Assembly: GCF_001570365.1 (NCBI RefSeq)
Contig: NZ_BBYK01000077.1
Coordinates: 1 to 64,000, forward strand
DNA: 64,000 nt
DNA from: Microtetraspora fusca
Lineage (GTDB): Bacteria; Actinomycetota; Actinomycetes; Streptosporangiales; Streptosporangiaceae
Direction: 5' to 3'
This document shows, one piece after another, positions 17,628-26,230 of this stretch. The stretch's first letter is position 1. The number at the start of each line of letters is the position of its first letter. Below the pieces are notes generated by a model, which ran no database searches, had not been told where the DNA came from, and worked only from the letters and a program-made list of their open reading frames with translations. The position numbers and the translations under genes are program-made.

Positions 17628-18264
17628 TCAGCTCGCTTGACCGTTCAGGAGGATTTCGCGGTTGACAGGCACTCGGCTGAGAAAGGCCTGTCGATCGTCT
17701 GGAGAACCGATGGTGGATGCCTTGTCCATGACAACTTTGTCCGCGCGGTCGCGCCACAACGCGGCCTCGCCGGTGTGCCCGATCGCGGCGAACACCTGGG
17801 CGTGCGCCCAGAAGACCTCTTCGGTGCGAAGGGCGGGCATGGTCCCGGCTTCGGCAAGGCGTCGCCGGCGCCTTCAAACTGAGCGCGGCGACCTCGCTGT
17901 TCACCGCGAGGTTACCTGTGGTGGAGATTCGTTTCCAGGACGCCAGAAGCGGGGCTTCTGCGTCACCCGCGCGATCCCACTCCAGATACAGCTTGCCGAG
18001 CAATCCCAGGTTGTACGCCTGATGGCTGCTCAGATCCGCGTCTTGGGACAGTCGCTCCAAAGCCTGGAAGAGCAGCCGCTCTGCCTCTTCGAACCGCCCG
18101 GCAGCGGTGAGGATCCGGGGAGGCTGCGGCAAGGTACCCCAGGATTTTCTCGGTTCTGCGGAACTCCGCTCTTTAGAGAGGCCGAGGCCGGCGAGGACAT
18201 GGGGCAGGACGTCGAGTCGGTCACCGGCGCCTCGGACGAGACGATCGCCGCCCCCGCTGATCAC
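17628..18264 (-). pseudogene. Decayed C-terminal part of a large TPR regulatory protein
   Basis: Two reading frames join into one TPR protein. The upstream frame (about 18150-17880) reads GRFEEAERLLFQALERL, then SSHQAYNLGLLGKLYLEWDR, then NLAVNSEVAALSL, each a TPR-like helix pair. The frame then shifts by about 17860. The downstream frame (17840-17628) continues RTEEVFWAHAQVFAAIGHTGEAALWRDRADKVV and ends in a normal stop. No intact N-terminal domain is present upstream. TPR tails like this occur in SARP and AfsR-type or NB-ARC regulators, but the head is lost. Confidence 0.7.
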
Positions 18265-18311
18265 CCACGCGGCGGCAGCGCGGCCTACGCCGGGCCACCG
18301 CCGGGCGTGCG

Positions 18312-20333
18312 TCAGGGGTGGGTGACCCGGGTGAGCCGGACCAGCTCGCTCATGGTGTCGAAGGGCAGCGGCCGGGGCAGGCCGTGGCTCATCAGGACGG
18401 CGCCGTGGTGCAGCGCCCCGGTCTCCTCGTCGCGGTAGAGCCCGTCCGGATCGAGTGCTCTGAGCCGCACCGGGGAGGTGACGCGGCGCAGGGCGGTGGG
18501 CTGCCAGACGAACACCACGGTCTCCGGGCCGCGCGTGTACTGCACCGCCCAGTCCCCGAGGCGATACATCCGGCCGCCGTGCACGATCGGGCGGATGCGC
18601 TTGTACTGCTCCACGAGCATCGCCGCCCAGCGCAGGTCGTCCTCGCTCCAGGTGCGCAGGTCACCGCCGATGCCGAGCGCCCCCGCCATCGCGACGTGGA
18701 AGCGGTAGCGGACGGGGGACAGGCGGGCCGTGATCCGGTTCGGGCTGTCGGTGACCCAGGCCCCCATCGTGCAGGCGGGATAGATCTGCGTGTACCCGTG
18801 CTGGATGGCGACCCGCTGCAGGGCGTCGGTGTTGTCCGAGGTCCAGATCTGGTCGGTACGGGCCAGCATCCCGAGGTCCGCCCGGCCGCCGCCGCTCGCG
18901 CACCCCTCGATGAGCAGGTCCGGGTGGTCGGCGCGCAGCCGGTCCATGACGGCGTACACGTTGCGGATGTACGGGATCCAGACGTCGTCCCCGGCCTCGG
19001 TGAAGGGACGGTTCATGTCCCACTTCAGGAAGGAGATGTCGTTCCTGGTCAGCAGGTCGTCCAGCCAGCCGTGCGCCCACTCGGCGACGTCGGAGCGGGA
19101 GAAGTCGAGCAGGAGCTGTTCGCGCACCTCCGTCCGCGCGCGGTTCGGCTGGTGCAGCACCCACTCCGGACGCGCGCGGTGGAGGTCGCTGTCGGGGTTG
19201 ACCGACTCGGGCTCCACCCAGATGCCGAACCTCATGCCGAGCCGCTGCACGTGATCGATCAGGGGTGTGAGGCCGTTCGGGAAGCGGTCCGGGTTGGGCC
19301 ACCAGTCGCCCAGCCCCGCGTGCTCGCCGGTCCGCCCGCCGAACCACGCGTCGTCCATCACGAACAGTTCGACGCCGACGCCCGCCGCCCGCTCCGCGAG
19401 CTTCATCTGCTGCGTCTCGGAGATGTCGAACTCTGTCGCCTCCCACGAGTTGTAGATCACCGGGCGGACGCGGTCGGGAGCGGGCAGGACATGGCGGCGG
19501 ATGTGGTCGTGCCAGCGGCGGCTGGTGCCTCCGAAGCCGTCCGGCGCGTACATGCCGGTGAAGACCGGTGTCTCGAGCTCCTCGCCCGGCCCGAGCCGCC
19601 AGGTCAGCCCCTCGTGGCCGAACCCGCCGGTCCAGCCGGCGCGGCCGTCCTGGTCGCGGCCGAGGGTCATCCGCCAGCTCCCGCTCCAGGCGAGCGCGGC
19701 GCTCCACACCTCGCCGTGGTCCTCGGTCGCGTCGCCCGCGTCGATCATCAGCCACGGGTTCACCTGGTGACCGCTGTGCCCGCGTCTGCTGGTCAGCACG
19801 GTCTCAGCTTCGGGTACGGGCCCGCGTCTGAGCTGGAACTCCCGCCCCCAGTCGCCGACGACGTGGGTCATCCGGTAGTCCTCACGCGGCGGCGCCGTCC
19901 ACGCCGCCGAGTCGCAGCGCAGGATGGTGATCGGCTCGGTTCCGGCGTTGCGCAGCCGGGTCCGGCGTTCGACCGCGTCGCTGCCGGGCCGTACCCGGTA
20001 GTGCAACGTGATCTCCAGCGGGTAGTGCCGGTCGGCCATCCGGATCGAGAGCCGCCCGCCGCCCGACTCTTCGTGGATGTCGTGTCCGAGGTGGCGCCAC
20101 TCCACGCCGCGTACGGCGTCGCCGTACCTGATCTGGAGCGACGCCGCGCCGAACCGCCCGCCGCCCTCTGCCGGGAGTTCCTCGCGGTCCGGCGGCAGGG
20201 TGCGCGCCTGCTCGATCGTGAGCGGCCGGCCCCAGTGGGCGTTGTACAGCGCGTCACCGGAGCCGAGCCGTACGGCGTAGCTGCTCGACGGCGTGGACAG
20301 CAGCCACAGCCGTGCTTCTGCGTCGTAGATCAT
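18312..20333 (-). CDS. Alpha-galactosidase, glycoside hydrolase family 36
   Basis: A 673-aa enzyme of usual GH36 length, hydrolysing terminal alpha-1,6-galactosides such as melibiose or raffinose. An N-terminal beta-sandwich runs to about residue 270. The TIM barrel follows, with PVIYNSWEATEFDI, a nucleophile Asp in FLKWDMNR near residue 440, and an acid/base Asp in IWTSDNTDALQR near 510. LIEGCASGGGRADLGML is the diagnostic family motif (usually SCSSGGGR). No signal peptide is seen, so it acts on imported sugar. It is the third gene of an MFS-GH13-GH36 operon, 24 bp after the GH13 gene. Confidence 0.93.
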   Translation of the reverse strand: MIYDAEARLWLLSTPSSSYAVRLGSGDALYNAHWGRPLTIEQARTLPPDREELPAEGGGRFGAASLQIRYGDAVRGVEWRHLGHDIHEESGGGRLSIRMADRHYPLEITLHYRVRPGSDAVERRTRLRNAGTEPITILRCDSAAWTAPPREDYRMTHVVGDWGREFQLRRGPVPEAETVLTSRRGHSGHQVNPWLMIDAGDATEDHGEVWSAALAWSGSWRMTLGRDQDGRAGWTGGFGHEGLTWRLGPGEELETPVFTGMYAPDGFGGTSRRWHDHIRRHVLPAPDRVRPVIYNSWEATEFDISETQQMKLAERAAGVGVELFVMDDAWFGGRTGEHAGLGDWWPNPDRFPNGLTPLIDHVQRLGMRFGIWVEPESVNPDSDLHRARPEWVLHQPNRARTEVREQLLLDFSRSDVAEWAHGWLDDLLTRNDISFLKWDMNRPFTEAGDDVWIPYIRNVYAVMDRLRADHPDLLIEGCASGGGRADLGMLARTDQIWTSDNTDALQRVAIQHGYTQIYPACTMGAWVTDSPNRITARLSPVRYRFHVAMAGALGIGGDLRTWSEDDLRWAAMLVEQYKRIRPIVHGGRMYRLGDWAVQYTRGPETVVFVWQPTALRRVTSPVRLRALDPDGLYRDEETGALHHGAVLMSHGLPRPLPFDTMSELVRLTRVTHP

Positions 20334-20357
20334 CGTGGTTCTCCTGGGGTGGGGCGG

Positions 20358-22004
20358 TCAGGCGCCGGTCCGCAGCCACACGGCGGTGTCGGCGGGAAGC
20401 AGGTCGCCGTCGAGCGGTCCGCCGGCGAGCAGCACCTCGTCGTGCGCGGGCAACGCGATCGGCTCCGCGCCGAGGTTGGCGACGAGGACGAAGCCCGGCT
20501 CGCGCCCGAACGCGAGCACGTCGGGGCCGAGGTCCAGCCAGGTCATGTCGCCGTCGCCGAGGGCGGGATGGCGGCGGCGTTCCGCCAGCGCGGCCCGGTA
20601 GAGGGCGAGCATCGAGCCCGGGTCGGCCCGCTGGCGCTCGACCGTCAGCTCCGCCCAGTCGTCCGGTTGCGGCAGCCAGGTCCGGACCGGCCGGTCGGCG
20701 AAGCCGTACGGCGCGGCGGTGCCGGACCAGGGGAGCGGCACGCGGCAGCCGTCCCTGCCCATGAAAGTCCGGGCCGTACGCTCGAACATCGGGTCCTGGC
20801 GCTCGTCGTCCGGGATGGTCAGGTGCTCGGGCAGGCCCAGCTCGTCGCCCTGGTAGATGTAGGCGGCGCCCGGCAGCGCGAGCAGGATCAGCGCGGCGGC
20901 GCGGGCGCGGCGGGTCCCCAGCTCGCGGTCCACGTCGATCCGGCCGAGCAGCACGTCCGGGGTGGGGTTGCGGACGAGGGCCTGGTCGACGCCGTACCGG
21001 GTGACCATGCGGGGCACGTCGTGGTTGCCGAGCACCCACGGGACCGAACCGCGGGTCTCGACGGCGAGCCGGTGCGAGTCCTCGATGACCGCGCGGAACT
21101 CCGCCGCGGACCACGGCGTCGGCATCAGCCGGAAGTTGAACAGCTGCCCCAGCCCGTCCCCGGCCAGGTATGGCGCGGCCCTGGTGGTGTCGTCGAACCA
21201 GATCTCGGCCACTGTGCCGCGCGGCCCAGGGAACGCGTCGGCGGGGTAGGAGTCCAGGATCTTCCGCCAGGACCGGTAGAGCTCGAGCAGCTCGGGCTGG
21301 TGCTCGTACGGCACCGGCGACCCGTCCGGGACGAGGTAGGCCGTCTGGCGGTCGGGCGGCAGGTCGGGCAGGCCCTCCTGCTTGTACAGCATGGCGGCCA
21401 CGTCGATACGGAAGCCCGCGACGCCCCGGTCCAGCCAGAAACGCAGCACCTGCTCGAACATCGCCACCACGTCGGGGTTGCGCCAGTTCCAGTCGGGCTG
21501 TCCCGAGTCGAACAGGTGCAGATACCATTGGCCGTCGGCGACCCGGGTCCAGGCGCGGCCGCCGAAGTTCGACTGCCAGTTGTTGGGTTCGTCGCGGAAG
21601 ATGAACCGGTCGCGTTCGGGGCTGCCCGGGGGTGCCGCCAGCGCCTGCCTGAACCAGGGATGCTCAGAGGAGCAGTGGTTGGGCACGATGTCCACGATCA
21701 CCCGGATCCCACGCTCCGCCGCCTCGGCCACGAGGGTGTCGAAGTCGGCCAGCGTGCCGTAACGGGGGTCCACGTCGCAATAGTCGGCGACGTCGTAGCC
21801 GCCGTCGGCCATCGGCGAGGGATAGAACGGGCTGATCCAGACGGCGTCCACGCCCAGGTCGGCCAGGTGGTCCAGCCGCGCCCGCACACCGCGCAGGTCT
21901 CCCTCGCCGTCGCCGTCCGCGTCGGCGAAGCTGCGCGGATACACCTGGTAGACGACGGCGTCACGCCACCACGGGGCGGATGTCGGATCGGTCATCTCGG
22001 GCAT
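20358..22004 (-). CDS. Alpha-glucosidase / alpha-amylase family protein, GH13
   Basis: A 548-aa GH13 enzyme, probably an oligo-alpha-glucosidase. WWRDAVVYQVYPRSFADADGDGEGD opens it. The four conserved regions are DIVPNH, GFRIDVAAML (nucleophile Asp), TVAEIWF (acid/base Glu) and LGNHDVPR (transition-state Asp). The ATG at 22004 follows a GAGGAAGAGAG site. The second in-frame Met, nine bases later, is possible. There is no signal peptide. It is cotranscribed with a sugar permease upstream (41 bp) and a GH36 enzyme downstream, suggesting use of galacto- and gluco-oligosaccharides. Confidence 0.92.
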   Translation of the reverse strand: MPEMTDPTSAPWWRDAVVYQVYPRSFADADGDGEGDLRGVRARLDHLADLGVDAVWISPFYPSPMADGGYDVADYCDVDPRYGTLADFDTLVAEAAERGIRVIVDIVPNHCSSEHPWFRQALAAPPGSPERDRFIFRDEPNNWQSNFGGRAWTRVADGQWYLHLFDSGQPDWNWRNPDVVAMFEQVLRFWLDRGVAGFRIDVAAMLYKQEGLPDLPPDRQTAYLVPDGSPVPYEHQPELLELYRSWRKILDSYPADAFPGPRGTVAEIWFDDTTRAAPYLAGDGLGQLFNFRLMPTPWSAAEFRAVIEDSHRLAVETRGSVPWVLGNHDVPRMVTRYGVDQALVRNPTPDVLLGRIDVDRELGTRRARAAALILLALPGAAYIYQGDELGLPEHLTIPDDERQDPMFERTARTFMGRDGCRVPLPWSGTAAPYGFADRPVRTWLPQPDDWAELTVERQRADPGSMLALYRAALAERRRHPALGDGDMTWLDLGPDVLAFGREPGFVLVANLGAEPIALPAHDEVLLAGGPLDGDLLPADTAVWLRTGA

Positions 22005-22045
22005 CGTTTCTCTCTTCCTCGTGCTCCAGCGAGCTTCCGCGTGAT

Positions 22046-23359
22046 CTAGCGAACGCCGCGGATCTTCCAGACGAGTACGGCTCCGCACGCGGCGAACGCC
22101 GCCGCGACGCCGTACATCAGGGGGTAACCGCCGGCGGAGGTGACCAGGGGCGCGGCGATCACCGGCCCGAGGACGCCGGCGGCGGAGTTCGCCAGGCTCA
22201 CCACCCCGAGGTCCTTGGCCCGGTCGGTGGCGGCGGGGAGCAGCTGGGTGACCATGGCCTGGTCCACCGACGCGAACATCCCGGTGCCCGCGCCGAGGAG
22301 CGCCGCGGCGGCGATGGCGGCCGGCCAGCTCGTCAGGGTGGTGAGCACCAGCGCGGAGGCGCCCATGGTCAGGCCGCCCGCGAAGACGACGGGCCGGCGG
22401 CGCCCGATCCGGTCCGACAGCCATCCCGCGAGCAGGCCCGGCGCGACGCTGCTCAGCGTGAACACCGTCACCAGGACGAGCACGCCCTGCTCGGCCGTGG
22501 AGCCGGGGAAGAGCCGCTCGTACCGCACGGCGTCCCGCAGGAAGAAGAGCAGGTAGCCGATCCCCATCGAGAGCGTGAGGTTGATCAGGAACCTGCTCAG
22601 CCAGGCCCAGGCGAAGTCAGGGTGGCGGCGCGGGCTGATCCAGAATCCGGTGACGAAGGCGCGCGGGTCGAATCCACGTCCGGGCGAGCGCGTGATCGGC
22701 GCTTCACGGGTGAACAGGCCGAAGGGCAGCACCGACAGCAGGACCAGCGCCGCCACCGCCACGTAGCCGGGGAACAGCCCGGTGACCGCCATCGTCACGA
22801 CCAGCCCGCCGAGCAGCGGCCCGGTGAGCTGGCCGACGCCCGCGAGCGCGGACACCTTGCCCCGCTGCGGTACGGGCACCTGGTCGGGGACGGTCGCCAC
22901 GGCCGTGGCCATCATCGCGGTGAAGGAGAGCTGGGCCAGGCACCAGCCCACCACCAGGCCGCCCAGTGAGTTCTGCCCGCCGAGGAAGACCAGGGAGGCC
23001 GCGCAGAGCAGCGCGCCCGCCACGATCCAGGGGCGGCGGCGGCCGAACCGGCCGACGGTGCGGTCCGACAGCGCGCCGAACACCGGATTGGCGACGGCGG
23101 TGAACACGGCGCCCGCGGCGAAGACCACGGCGAGCGACGCCTCCTTGTGCAGAGGGTCGATGCGTTCCACGTGGGACGGCAGCAGGATCTGGCCTCCGGT
23201 GGTGGAGGCCATGATGATCCCCATCTGGACCATGGCGAGCAGGGACATCCAGCCGACGGAGACCTTCCGGGTGGGCTCCCCGGGGACGGCGCCGCCCTCT
23301 GCGTCACCTCCGGTATCGCGTCCGGTGCCGGGTCCGGGTGTGGTGCGCCGATCGGCCAC
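22046..23359 (-). CDS. MFS sugar transporter
   Basis: A 437-aa, 12-helix major facilitator. The loop GALSDRTVGRFGRRRPWIVAG is characteristic of disaccharide/H+ or cation symporters, and WLSDRIGRRRPVVFAGG is the matching loop of the second half. The GTG at 23359 is chosen because AGGAGGGG sits just upstream on this strand. A longer start at 23395 would extend into the palindrome region. It is the first gene of the glycosidase operon and is divergent from the TetR gene. It probably imports the alpha-galactoside cleaved by the two enzymes. Confidence 0.87.
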   Translation of the reverse strand: MADRRTTPGPGTGRDTGGDAEGGAVPGEPTRKVSVGWMSLLAMVQMGIIMASTTGGQILLPSHVERIDPLHKEASLAVVFAAGAVFTAVANPVFGALSDRTVGRFGRRRPWIVAGALLCAASLVFLGGQNSLGGLVVGWCLAQLSFTAMMATAVATVPDQVPVPQRGKVSALAGVGQLTGPLLGGLVVTMAVTGLFPGYVAVAALVLLSVLPFGLFTREAPITRSPGRGFDPRAFVTGFWISPRRHPDFAWAWLSRFLINLTLSMGIGYLLFFLRDAVRYERLFPGSTAEQGVLVLVTVFTLSSVAPGLLAGWLSDRIGRRRPVVFAGGLTMGASALVLTTLTSWPAAIAAAALLGAGTGMFASVDQAMVTQLLPAATDRAKDLGVVSLANSAAGVLGPVIAAPLVTSAGGYPLMYGVAAAFAACGAVLVWKIRGVR

Positions 23360-23400
23360 GGACGCCCCTCCTGTCCTAAGGTGAGTGGGCGCCACGTTAG

Positions 23401-23421
23401 AACATGACGGGGTGTCATGTT
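23401..23421. promoter_or_regulatory. 21-bp palindromic operator between the sugar operon and the TetR gene
   Basis: AACATGAC-GGGGT-GTCATGTT has perfect 8-bp arms. It lies 41 bp from the GTG of the MFS gene on one side and 21 bp from the TTG of the TetR gene on the other. This is the expected position for a TetR repressor controlling both itself and the glycosidase operon. The pairing of regulator and site is inferred from position. Confidence 0.8.
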
Positions 23422-23442
23422 AAGACCCTGGAGGGATCTACC

Positions 23443-24066
23443 TTGACCAGTCACGGCGTCCGTCGCAGACCGGTGCAGAAACGCAGCATCGAACGCGTCG
23501 AGCGGATCCTCGACGCCTGCGCCGGGCTCCTGGACGAGGTCGGCTTCGATTCCCTCACCACCTCGGAGGTCGCCCGCCGCGCCGGTGTGCCGAGCGGTAC
23601 GGTCTACCAGTTCTTCGACGGCAAGCCCGGCATGATGCGCGAGCTCGCCATGCGGAACCTGGAGCTGCTGATCGAGCGGCTCCGGCGCCGCGCCGCCGGT
23701 GAGGCCATGCTCACGTGGCCTCGGGCGGCCGAGATCGTCATCGAGGAGACGATCGAGATGCGGCGCACCGTCCCCGGCTTCACCGTGGTCGACTTCGCCG
23801 ACACCCGCCCCGGTGGCCCGTCCTTCCTGCCCGACGGCGAGACGGAGGAGGGCGGTGACGTGCTGGCCGACCGGCTCTACGCCTTCGCCGTCGGGGAGGT
23901 CGGTCTGCCTCCGCTGCCCGACCCGCATCGCGTCATGCGGCTCGCGATCGAGGCCACGTCTGTGGCTCTCGCGCTGGCCTTCCGCGCCTCGCGCCAGGGA
24001 GACCCGGCGATGATCGACCAGGGGCGGCGGCTGCTGCGCGCCTACTTCGCCGACGTCTCCCGCTGA
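23443..24066 (+). CDS. TetR/AcrR family transcriptional regulator
   Basis: A 207-aa repressor. The N-terminal HTH is RVERILDACAGLLDEVGFDSLTTSEVARRAGVPSGTVYQFFDGKPGMM, a full TetR DNA-binding domain. The C-terminal half is a variable helical ligand domain with EEGGDVLADRLYAFAVGEVG. TTG at 23443 is preferred because GGAGGG lies 7 bp before it. The in-frame ATG at 23404 would lie inside the palindrome. It is divergent from the MFS/GH13/GH36 operon and is likely its local repressor. Confidence 0.88.
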   Translation: MTSHGVRRRPVQKRSIERVERILDACAGLLDEVGFDSLTTSEVARRAGVPSGTVYQFFDGKPGMMRELAMRNLELLIERLRRRAAGEAMLTWPRAAEIVIEETIEMRRTVPGFTVVDFADTRPGGPSFLPDGETEEGGDVLADRLYAFAVGEVGLPPLPDPHRVMRLAIEATSVALALAFRASRQGDPAMIDQGRRLLRAYFADVSR

Positions 24067-24164
24067 CCCACGCGGGCTTCGGTTCGGTTGCCTACAGCGG
24101 CAGGGGCTTCTCGAGGTGGCGGTGGATGGGAGGGCGGGTGCGTACAGCGTGAACTGGCCCGTGC

Positions 24165-25076
24165 TCACGCCTCGTTCAGCGCTGCCGCCTGATCGCGGAG
24201 GGCCTGGATGAGCGTCGTGACCTGGGGGTGGTCACGTCGGCGGCCGATCGTGGCGACGCCGATGTGCCGGGTCGGAACCGGTGGCGTGATCGGGACGGTG
24301 TGCAGGCCCGGCACCTCGGGGGCCAGTGCGATGGAGGGGATCAGGGAGATTCCCATGCCCGCGGCGACGAGCGAGCGGGCGAAGAAGTAGTCGGTGGTCG
24401 TGCCGCGCACCTCCAGGTCGAAGCCGGCGCGCTCGGCGTAGCGGCGGAGGTACGCCTCGGTCTTGAGGCAGCCGAGCACCCAGGGCTCGTCCGCCAACTC
24501 GGCGAGGTCGAGCGCGTCGCGTTCGGCGAGTGGATGGCCTTCCGGCAGGACGACGTGCAGTGGGTCTTCCATGAGCGCGGTCCACTGCAGGCTGTGGCTC
24601 CGTCCTTGCTGTCCGGGCAGCGGGCCGTCGAAGTGGTAGGCGAGTGCGAGGTCCACGGCGCCCTGGCGGACCAGGGGCAGGCTGTCTTCGGGCTCGTTCT
24701 CCGTGACGTGGAGCACGGTGTCGGGATGGGCGGTCGTGAGCCGAGCAAACGCGCCGGGGAGGAGCAGCCTGCCGCCGCTGGTGAAGGTGGCGATGGTGAG
24801 CTGGATGCGTCCGGTGCTGAGCCGGTCGACCTGCTGTTTTGCGTGTTCGAGCTCGGCGGCGACCGATTCCGCGGCGCTGACCATGATCTGGCCGGATCGG
24901 GTGAGGGTGACGCCGCGGGTGCTGCGGGTGACGACCTGGGCGCCGAGGCTGCGCTCCAGGGCGGCCACGTGCTGGGAGACGGCCGAGGGGGTGAGGTGCA
25001 GGGCGGTGGCCGCCTGGTTGAAGCTGCCGTGTTCCGCCACCGCCCGCAGGACGCGGAGCCGCTGCACATCGATCAA
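24165..25076 (-). CDS. LysR family transcriptional regulator
   Basis: A 303-aa regulator. The N-terminal winged helix is LRVLRAVAEHGSFNQAATALHLTPSAVSQHVAALERSLGAQVVTRSTRGVTLT. A linker helix follows, then a periplasmic-binding-like effector domain from about residue 90. It is divergent from the truncated epimerase and aldo-keto reductase genes, with a 70-bp intergenic region. By the usual LysR arrangement it likely controls the aldo-keto reductase. Its effector is unknown. Confidence 0.92.
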   Translation of the reverse strand: MIDVQRLRVLRAVAEHGSFNQAATALHLTPSAVSQHVAALERSLGAQVVTRSTRGVTLTRSGQIMVSAAESVAAELEHAKQQVDRLSTGRIQLTIATFTSGGRLLLPGAFARLTTAHPDTVLHVTENEPEDSLPLVRQGAVDLALAYHFDGPLPGQQGRSHSLQWTALMEDPLHVVLPEGHPLAERDALDLAELADEPWVLGCLKTEAYLRRYAERAGFDLEVRGTTTDYFFARSLVAAGMGISLIPSIALAPEVPGLHTVPITPPVPTRHIGVATIGRRRDHPQVTTLIQALRDQAAALNEA

Positions 25077-25146
25077 CAGTTTTCCTTAATGCGTGTCCAG
25101 CAAGTCGGCACTTCTGCTGATGACCATAGATCTCCAGGATGGGGGC

Positions 25147-25290
25147 ATGCAAAAGATCTGCGTCATCGGCGGAAGCCGGTACGTCGTAAAGCTCCTGGTG
25201 GAGCGCCTGCAGGCGGCCGGCCATCAGGTCACTGTGATCAATCGCGGCTCCGTCCAGCCCCTCACCACATCCGCCGTCCCCACCATCTGA
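25147..25290 (+). pseudogene. N-terminal fragment of an NAD-dependent epimerase/dehydratase
   Basis: The first 35 residues are a Rossmann start: KICVIGGSRYV, then LLVERLQAAGHQVTVINRG. This is the usual opening of extended SDR epimerases of about 300 aa. The frame stops after 47 codons with unrelated residues, and no continuation is seen before the next gene at 25305. It sits at the first position downstream of the divergent LysR gene, so a former target gene was probably deleted internally. Confidence 0.65.
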
Positions 25291-25304
25291 GGAACAGAGC
25301 CACC

Positions 25305-26189
25305 ATGCAGTACCGCCGTATCGGAAACACCACCGTCAGTGCCGTCGGCCTGGGCGCCATGCCGCTGTCCATCGAGCACCGCCCGGACGAACAGCGAGCC
25401 ATCGCCACCGTCCACGCCGCACTCGACGCCGGGGTCACGCTCATCGACACCGCCGACAGCTACCACTGGCACGCCGGTGAGACAGGGCACAACGAGCTCC
25501 TCATCGCCCGCGCCCTGGCCCGCTACGGCGGCGACACCTCCGGCGTCCTCGTGGCCACCAAGGGTGGCCGCGGCCGCCCCGGCGACGGCAGCTGGACCGT
25601 CACCGGAACCCCGGATCACCTCAAGCGCGCCGCCGAGGCCTCCGCCAAGCGCCTGGGCGTCGAGGCCATCGGCCTGTACCAGCTGCACAAGCCGGACCCG
25701 GCCGTGCCCTGGGCTGACTCCGTCGGCGCACTGCGCGAGCTGCTCGACGCCGGCACGATCCGCGCCGCCGGGATCTCCAACGTGACCACCGTCCAGATCC
25801 GCGAGGCGCACGCGATCCTCGGGGACGGGCTCGTCTCCGTGCAAAACCAGTACTCGCCGGCGGTCCGCGACAGTGAGCCCGAGCTGCGGCTGAGCACCGA
25901 GCTGGGCCTGGCCTTCCTGACCTGGAGTCCCCTCGGCGGCATCTCCCGCAGCTCCCTCGACGGCCCCTACGGCTCGACCTCGGCAGGCACCGCATTCCAC
26001 CACATCGCCGCCGAGCGTGGCGTCAGCCCGCAACGGCTCGCCCTGGCCTGGCTGCTGGCCCGCTCCCCGGTGGTGATCCCGGTGCCGGGAGCCAGCCGCC
26101 CGGCCTCCATCCGGGACTCGGCTCAGGCCGTGCAGGTCAAGCTGAGCACGGCGGAGCTGACACGGCTTGAGGCGGCGCTGCCGAGCTGA
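25305..26189 (+). CDS. Aldo/keto reductase
   Basis: A 294-aa AKR. It begins YRRIGNTTVSAVGLGAMPLS. The catalytic tetrad is visible: Asp in LIDTADSYHW with Tyr four residues on, Lys in VLVATKGGRG, and His in LYQLHKPDP. The NADPH-binding C-terminal part is VVIPVPGASRPASIRDS. The ATG at 25305 is preceded by GAGGAACAGAG. Transcription probably starts in the LysR-facing intergenic region and passes through the epimerase fragment. The substrate is unknown. Confidence 0.93.
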   Translation: MQYRRIGNTTVSAVGLGAMPLSIEHRPDEQRAIATVHAALDAGVTLIDTADSYHWHAGETGHNELLIARALARYGGDTSGVLVATKGGRGRPGDGSWTVTGTPDHLKRAAEASAKRLGVEAIGLYQLHKPDPAVPWADSVGALRELLDAGTIRAAGISNVTTVQIREAHAILGDGLVSVQNQYSPAVRDSEPELRLSTELGLAFLTWSPLGGISRSSLDGPYGSTSAGTAFHHIAAERGVSPQRLALAWLLARSPVVIPVPGASRPASIRDSAQAVQVKLSTAELTRLEAALPS

Positions 26190-26230
26190 ATCGAGTCCCG
26201 GGGCGTCGTCGCTGAAAGTTGGGGCGCTCG

